From: Neorhizobium sp. UBA3556
GTDB lineage: Bacteria; Pseudomonadota; Alphaproteobacteria; Rhizobiales; Rhizobiaceae
Length of the DNA: 64,000 bases
Direction: 5' to 3'
Assembly (NCBI GenBank): GCA_002376235.1
Contig: DFNX01000003.1
Coordinates: 739,051 to 803,050, forward strand
The translations under genes and the position numbers were made by a program. Below the pieces are notes generated by a model. That model was given only the letters and a program-made list of their open reading frames with translations, had not been told where the DNA came from and did not search any database. Each line of letters begins with the position of its first letter. The stretch's first letter is position 1. This document shows positions 59,327 to 64,000 of this stretch, in pieces.

Positions 59327-59605
59327 ATGGACCTTTTGACATCAGGCTATGCGCCAATAATCGGCCTTGCTGCTTTCGCTGGCGGCGTATTTCTTTCCGT
59401 AGAGTGGCAAGGCCGCATTCGGCCGTTGTTCATTCCTCATGCCGAGATTGAGCGAGCAGCCAACGAACTGGCCGAGAAGTACGGGGAGCGCGCCGAGGAA
59501 ATGGCCTTCATCGAAGAAGATAGAGCATGGCGCTATTCGCAGAACTTCGAGCAAGGCAAATGGCGGCGGGTGCGCAAGGAGCTGGAACGCAGGAGCAGTC
59601 TGTAA
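59327..59605 (+). CDS. Small membrane-anchored protein (92 aa)
   Basis: One N-terminal membrane segment (YAPIIGLAAFAGGVFLSVEW) then a charged helical cytosolic or periplasmic part (IERAANELAEKYGERAEEMA). GGAG precedes the ATG. No family recognised; resembles small proteins of alphaproteobacterial prophages. Confidence 0.65.
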   Translation: MDLLTSGYAPIIGLAAFAGGVFLSVEWQGRIRPLFIPHAEIERAANELAEKYGERAEEMAFIEEDRAWRYSQNFEQGKWRRVRKELERRSSL

Positions 59606-59937
59606 CTGACCGGCAGGCCGCTCGGACATAGGCGCACGCGGCCGCGTTGGGACAATCGCCAGAGACAGGGACCGGTACCCGACTATTCGCTTATCGTCGA
59701 GCCAGTACGTGGCAATGGTACAATGCCGGGTGTCAACATGCCGATGACGGCGAAGCGTGCTCAGTGGCTGAAATCAGCGATTTCCACCACCTCATTTCGC
59801 CCAATCAACACCCAGTCGATGCGCTTATCACCTCCCACCAATCAGGGACCATTGTATTTGTTTGTGAATACGCTCGGCCCAATGGACCGACAGGTTGATA
59901 AATTATCCCAGTGTCGGTCCAAGCGATTAGATTTCCG
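59606..59937. other. Intergenic stretch of 330 bases
   Basis: Frames here (59647-59898, 59723-59941) have no Shine-Dalgarno and do not look like proteins. Nothing else recognised. Confidence 0.4.
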
Positions 59938-60720
59938 TTAGAAACCTAGTTGCTTCAACTTATTCTCTGGTATCGGGTTGACTATTGCTGCGGTCGCGTG
60001 CTCCGCACACCATTTGATGAAGCTTGGATGTCGTATTCGCATTTCAAATAACTCTGGCAGAGTTAGATTGTAATGATAGACGAATTGGATTGGACCAACC
60101 GTTGCGGTTGAATGCAATCTCGTTGGCAGCAATTTCGGCTTCTTCGTAATCACGATGAGCCCCCCATGTGCAACGTAAGGGCCGTGGCTACCCACACGGG
60201 ATACCATGTCGTTGTAGCCATGATCTGGCTGCACTCCAAGCCAAATGCAGTTTCTATCAGTCTTCGTCGCCACAAATCTTGATAGATGAGTTGGGATCGG
60301 AGCAGAGATATCCGCTAGATGGCAGCCAAGGAGCTTTGCAAAATATCTAAAAAGATTGGTGTATTCCTCGCTTCCCTTAATTTCCTCGATATATTCATAG
60401 GCGCGTTGAGAGGCCATTTCCGCCTGGCTCTCGCTCCCCACTACGTGAACGAACTGATCGTATGCGCGGTCCGACGCTTGCGTCAGCGTAGAATTGCAGT
60501 GGTGGCAAATCACGCTTTCGAACTTGAGATGCTTCGAATTAGGCCCTTGGGCATGAAGGCTTTTAAAGCCGTCCTCCTCCTCTCGGGCAACATACATCGT
60601 CTGCCGCCCGTAGTGGCGACGGATATCGGAGGCCTTGAACTTGTGTTCCCGAGTCGGACTATCCTTTGATTCACAAATCCAGCACTGCTCTTTGTCGTAA
60701 GTTGTAACGAAAATACCCAT
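59938..60720 (-). CDS. HNH-like zinc protein (about 260 aa)
   Basis: From ATG 60720 the sequence begins MGIFVTTYDKEQCWICESKD. Cys13-x2-Cys16, Glu25-His26 and Cys72-His-His-Cys75-Asn76 reproduce the metal and active-site layout of treble-clef HNH-type proteins often annotated as HNH endonucleases. The remainder is alpha/beta without a recognised domain. Longer starts at 60771 or 60861 are possible. It precedes a HEPN-like gene on the left in the same direction, a pairing that suggests defence. Confidence 0.6.
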   Translation of the reverse strand: MGIFVTTYDKEQCWICESKDSPTREHKFKASDIRRHYGRQTMYVAREEEDGFKSLHAQGPNSKHLKFESVICHHCNSTLTQASDRAYDQFVHVVGSESQAEMASQRAYEYIEEIKGSEEYTNLFRYFAKLLGCHLADISAPIPTHLSRFVATKTDRNCIWLGVQPDHGYNDMVSRVGSHGPYVAHGGLIVITKKPKLLPTRLHSTATVGPIQFVYHYNLTLPELFEMRIRHPSFIKWCAEHATAAIVNPIPENKLKQLGF

Positions 60721-60969
60721 ATCTATTCGAGCCGCCCAGCATTTCGATGCATGAACCACAGCCTTAGCCATGAAACTAAAGGGAGCAACCAATTTGTCGG
60801 CCCCGATCCCAAGATAGCTATAGGTGAAACAATCCGAACGTCTGAGGTCCCTCATGGCCACGAGTATGGGGGATGTTTTTTTATTTGCGACACGACCAGT
60901 CGTAGATCGGGAGGCATATCGACTTCCGAGATTTTGGTTCTGTAGCCGCTCAAATGCGACCTGATCGCA

Positions 60970-61581
60970 CTAGGGCTTTCTCAGGTTTGTAAGCCTCGAA
61001 CCTGCATTGTCCATTGCAATTGCTTGGTTCAACACCTTCGTCACCTCGGTCCGAATGGATTTGAAATCGAATTTTCGACCGAGAAGCACGCATATGTGGT
61101 GTGCAGGATCAACAAGCTTGAATATTTTTCCCGGCGGCTCGTTTGCTAGTGTATGGTCGTCTACCATAGGGGTAGGAAAGAAATAGCCTGCGTCATTTTC
61201 AAGCAAGAAGCGGTCCAAATCCTCATCGAAATGTTCGAATGCATTTCGAAGTTCGCGGCCTCTTAGTGGTGAATGATCATCCAACCCGAAAGCTTTGCGC
61301 AGCTTGACACCACGAGCATCTGAGAGGGCGTTTTCTTTTTTGACCGGCCAAAAAAATCTCGACAACGCTGCAGAATGGGCGAGCCCTTCCTGTACCTCAG
61401 AGAATATGATGGCGGCCGCCTGATTTTCCCTTACGGCTCGCTCATACCCCTCAAACGCCATCTCGGCTTGACCTGCTGCATATATGATCGAGTGAATATA
61501 GAAGGCCTCACAGTACGGTAAAATACCGTCATACTCCTCTACGACGATTTCCATCCTTCGTTTTGATTCCTGTTTGTCCAT
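60970..61581 (-). CDS. HEPN-like hypothetical protein (203 aa)
   Basis: Mostly helical. GRELRNAFEHFDEDLDRFL contains R112-x4-H117, the Rx4-6H signature of HEPN RNase/nucleotidyltransferase-binding domains. ALSRFFWPVKKENALSDARG lies before it, as in 'RNxxEHFDE' HEPN-like proteins. Strong GGAGAGG before the ATG. The similarity is motif-level only. It sits 5' of the HNH-like gene on the minus strand, 249 bp apart. Confidence 0.6.
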   Translation of the reverse strand: MDKQESKRRMEIVVEEYDGILPYCEAFYIHSIIYAAGQAEMAFEGYERAVRENQAAAIIFSEVQEGLAHSAALSRFFWPVKKENALSDARGVKLRKAFGLDDHSPLRGRELRNAFEHFDEDLDRFLLENDAGYFFPTPMVDDHTLANEPPGKIFKLVDPAHHICVLLGRKFDFKSIRTEVTKVLNQAIAMDNAGSRLTNLRKP

Positions 61582-61733
61582 CCGGCCTCTCCTTTTTCAG
61601 CGATACCAGCTCGCCTATCAGGCGCTGCCAATCATTCTTACATGCAGATGGTTGTGCATTGTTAGATGTATCGACTGCCAACGCTTTCGTTGGGTGGTAG
61701 GCAATCCAGCGATGTTTAGCCGGAACGCAAGAT

Positions 61734-61827
61734 TGCCAAGAATGCCAAGGTTGCCACCGTTTTCTTGGCATTGTTGGTGAACGAAGAACGCCAGCATGAA
61801 CGCCAGAAAAACTTGGCATCCTTGGCA
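61734..61827. repeat. Cluster of five TGCCAAG/CTTGGCA repeats (iteron-like)
   Basis: TGCCAAG occurs at 61734 and 61743; its complement CTTGGCA at 61764, 61812 and 61821. The pairs at each end are spaced by exactly 9 bases and point toward each other. The cluster lies just downstream of the RepA-like ATPase gene. It could be a replication origin of the element or an operator. Confidence 0.6.
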
Positions 61828-61852
61828 TTCTTTGATGACTGGGCACCTGTGG

Positions 61853-62839
61853 TTAATTGTCGTCAGGCAATGACAACATCCACTCCTTTCTTTTCTTTTG
61901 GGCAACAACGCCGATTTCTTCACGCGCTCTGTCCAGCGTGCGTTTCGAGATATCCAAGCGATCCGCCCTCTCTTGTATCAGGGCGGCGGGTTGCGAACGG
62001 CCTTTCAACTCTTCTCGCAAAAAGTCGATAGCTTTATCGAGCGAGGATTTTCGGCTTCCCTCTTCTCTTGCCATCAGATCGTCAATCGTAATGTTGCTCG
62101 GACCGATCCAATGCAATATCGGCAACGCGTCTTCGTTTTCCTTGACTAGCTCATAAACCCAACTCTGTCCGCGTTCGGCAATGTTATGCTTGACATGCAA
62201 AACCAGTTTCTGGTTCGGATTGTCGGGGTGCTGTGTCACAAGAAATGCCGAACGCGCAGCACCGATGACGTCCATCGATCCCATGCCCTGATAGATGGCC
62301 TTGTCTCGTTTCGTCTTGGTTAGGTGGCGAACCAGCAGAATGGCGGTGCCTGTTTCCTCGGCGATTTCTTTCAGTTCGGACAGCAGTTCCCGGATGACAT
62401 TCGGGCGGTACATATCCTTGTCGCTGCCGACATAGGCGAACAACGGATCGATGATGATAAGGGTCGGTGGCTTGCGTCGAACCTCCAAAAGCAACTTTCT
62501 CAATCCGGCTTCGTCCAACGCCATATAATCGGCCTGGATACGAATGCGCCTCGGGTCGCCGCCCATTGCATCGATCCTTGGGCGAATGGTGTAAGCAGGA
62601 TCGTCCTCGGCGCTTATATAGAGAACGCGACCCCTTTTGATCTTGGTAGGACCGGGCAAATTACCGCCAACCGATATCTGTGCGGCGATGTGCATGGCGA
62701 GATAGGATTTTCCTATGCCCGGATCACCTTCCATCACCGTAATCATGCCGTAGGGGATCAGAGGCGGCATAAGCCATGCCACCTCCTTTGCCTCGACGGA
62801 TGACAGGTCTACGAACGGCTGCTTTGTCTTGGAAATCAT
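61853..62839 (-). CDS. RepA-type AAA ATPase / replicative helicase (328 aa)
   Basis: RecA-fold ATPase of the hexameric RepA/KaiC-like group: Walker A VMEGDPGIGKSYLAMHIA, Walker B TLIIIDPLFAYVG, and the sensor region LLVRHLTKTKRDKAIYQGMG. The C-terminal part, KAIDFLREELKGRSQPAALI then DRLDISKRTLDRAREEIGV, is a winged-helix. Typical of mobile elements that replicate with a cognate primase, whose gene overlaps by 4 bp upstream. Confidence 0.92.
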   Translation of the reverse strand: MISKTKQPFVDLSSVEAKEVAWLMPPLIPYGMITVMEGDPGIGKSYLAMHIAAQISVGGNLPGPTKIKRGRVLYISAEDDPAYTIRPRIDAMGGDPRRIRIQADYMALDEAGLRKLLLEVRRKPPTLIIIDPLFAYVGSDKDMYRPNVIRELLSELKEIAEETGTAILLVRHLTKTKRDKAIYQGMGSMDVIGAARSAFLVTQHPDNPNQKLVLHVKHNIAERGQSWVYELVKENEDALPILHWIGPSNITIDDLMAREEGSRKSSLDKAIDFLREELKGRSQPAALIQERADRLDISKRTLDRAREEIGVVAQKKRKEWMLSLPDDN

Positions 62840-63369
62840 TTCCCGCTCTCCAGTTTGCCGATAACGCGGGAAAGTTCTTCGTTGAGCTTGCCGACGTCGC
62901 GCCCGTGCTTTTCGAGGAAGTACGGGCTATGCCATAGCACGCAGGCGATTTCGTCCGCCGCCGCCCCGGCCTCATGCAGCCCTGCGATGATGTGGAAGAT
63001 TTGCGCCGAACGGTTCTGCTCGTATGTCTTTCGGTTGCGTATCAGCGCCCGGACCTTCGGATGAAGGCTCTTGCCGTAACGTTTCAACACTGCGTTAGGA
63101 TCGTGCTTGCCGGGATCGGCCTTGATGTCTGGCATTGCTGAAAACGGCAGTTGCCGGGCCACTTTCAATGGCAACGGGCGCGCAATGATTGCCGTCCAGT
63201 CGCATTTGGTGATCTTAACGAAAGGCTCATCATAATCCGGCTTGTGGTTTACCGAGCCGGGAATGCGGAGCATTTTGGTCGCAGACCAGCCGTTCTTGTC
63301 TCCGGCGTGTCGATAGGTCAGCGACTTGGAAAATTGCTCCGCCTCTTTAGCCTTGTGCGTCTTGTCCCA
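62836..63369 (-). pseudogene. DNA primase (RepB-like/bifunctional), C-terminal fragment
   Basis: About 177 residues of true coding sequence, LWDKTHKAKEAEQFSKSLTY through MLRIPGSVNHKPDYDEPFVK to the end at 62836. This is the C-terminal part of primases that accompany RepA-like ATPases. The frame continues upstream to 63618 but there encodes Arg-rich nonsense, because the PDDEXK/EVE-type gene occupies those bases in another frame. The catalytic N-terminal half is missing. The stop overlaps the ATPase start (ATGA). Confidence 0.75.
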
Positions 63370-63995
63370 TAGCCGATGTACCCCTTGCCCTTGTCGTAGA
63401 CGAATATCTCGTCGCCAACGGCAAGCTGCTCCAGGCGCTTGGTGTAGAATTCGCCACCGCCGGCGCTCACGAAGCCGTAGCGCTTCATATCGGTCCATGA
63501 GCGGTGTTCGTCGAGGCCGGCGTTGACGAAATAGTAGCCTGACCATGGTGGCCGAACTTTGCGCTCGGAGCGCTCTTCCACCTCTTCCTGATCGAGCAGG
63601 AAATCCGTCGTCAGCCATTCCTGGCCGTTGGCTTCAAAGAAGTTAAAAAATACGGTGTTGATGGCAACCCCATGCCCTTCTGACAGATATTCGACGATCC
63701 GCCGGGACGCCGGGTCGAGTTCGCTGGCCATGATCAACATGGAGTGGCTGCCGTTGAGCTGTTCAGGAATGGCTTCGCCGAATGTCTCCCTGAAGGCGGT
63801 CACCAGGCGCGTCTGAAGATACCGTTCAGCCCGCTCGTATATCTGGGCTGTCGTCAGTGTGCGAACCCAGGAGGCGTAATCCAGCACCTGCGCCACGATT
63901 TCGCGTGGGGTGCGATCTTTCTTCAGCTCGATGATGATGAGAGCCCCCGAGGCGTCCAGCGCCAGGAGGTCGATGAATTTGCCGTGGTCTGTCTG
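63318..63995 (-). pseudogene. PDDEXK + EVE-like protein gene, truncated
   Basis: The frame encodes KFIDLLALDASGALIIIELK near 63950, matching the D-x(n)-ExK core of PDDEXK/DUF91-type nucleases, then AQVLDYASWVRTLTTAQIYE. A second domain is GYYFVNAGLDEHRSWTDMKR, then YGFVSAGGGEFYTKRLEQL and FVYDKGKGYIGYG, an EVE-like fold. After GYIGYG family sequence stops and the frame runs into the primase DNA. An in-frame TGA (63996-63998) precedes the visible start, so both ends appear damaged. Confidence 0.65.
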
Positions 63996-64000
63996 TCAAT

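Noticed and set aside
61529..61846. 105-aa minus-strand ORF starting MPSHQRMPRMPS
   Set aside because: Its N-terminal half is the translation of the TGCCAAG repeat cluster and its C-terminus overlaps the HEPN-like gene; no independent support.
1..64000. Insertion sequences or transposases
   Set aside because: I read both strands for transposase-like frames and terminal repeats and saw none; the rearrangements here look driven by integrases and illegitimate recombination.

Overview
The window looks like a chromosomal segment of a Rhizobiaceae bacterium (Rhizobium/Agrobacterium group; genus not resolvable by eye). The conserved left part carries bcsB (partial), a 3-methyladenine glycosylase, DUF2948, hisD, a UPF0262 gene, an LMW-phosphatase-like gene, infA, maf, yacG and tRNA-Phe(GAA), a gene order I associate with this family. 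Integrases, rhizobial-style TraG/TraA genes and many small alphaproteobacterial proteins fit the same assignment.

A genomic island of about 49.5 kb starts at tRNA-Phe. The 3' part of that tRNA plus flank (7425-7476, 52 bp) is repeated exactly at 56927-56978. The island runs in this order. (a) 7.5-10.6 kb: tyrosine recombinase, excisionase-like protein and two unknown genes. (b) 11-12.1 kb: a nucleotidyltransferase-fold protein behind a perfect palindrome. (c) 12.5-20.9 kb: a mobilisation module with coupling protein TraG, a TraD-like protein, an oriT-like site, the relaxase-helicase TraA, a long palindrome, a VirC1/ParA-like ATPase, a ribbon-helix-helix protein, a second integrase and an intact tRNA-Ser(GGA). 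(d) 21-29.8 kb: a zone of very small genes (lipoproteins, 30-110 aa membrane or Cys-rich proteins) separated by duplicated terminator and leader modules. (e) 29.9-55.7 kb: a surface-polysaccharide locus.

The polysaccharide locus is the most striking part. It holds a polymerase-like membrane protein, an acyltransferase-3, two hexapeptide acetyltransferases and glycosyltransferases. It also holds three proteins with KpsC/KpsS-like capsule domains, two with TagF-like glycerophosphotransferase domains, a TagD-like glycerol-3-phosphate cytidylyltransferase and GpsA. Together GpsA, TagD and TagF could make and polymerise glycerol phosphate, so a teichoic-acid-like capsule in a Gram-negative is the leading hypothesis. 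Interleaved are four paralogues of a phage-type 'ABA sandwich' small protein, four paralogues of another 70-80 aa family, two copies of a 30-aa membrane protein, and a beta-helix (tailspike/pectate-lyase-like) protein.

To the right of the second tRNA-Phe repeat (57.1-63.4 kb) lies a phage-satellite-like remnant: ImmA-type protease, XRE repressors, DUF2188, an HNH-like and a HEPN-like protein, a RepA-type AAA ATPase and a primase fragment. The primase fragment is abruptly joined to a PDDEXK/EVE-like gene on the same strand at about 63.37 kb. This looks like a deletion scar where the element meets older DNA. No transposase or insertion sequence was recognised anywhere.
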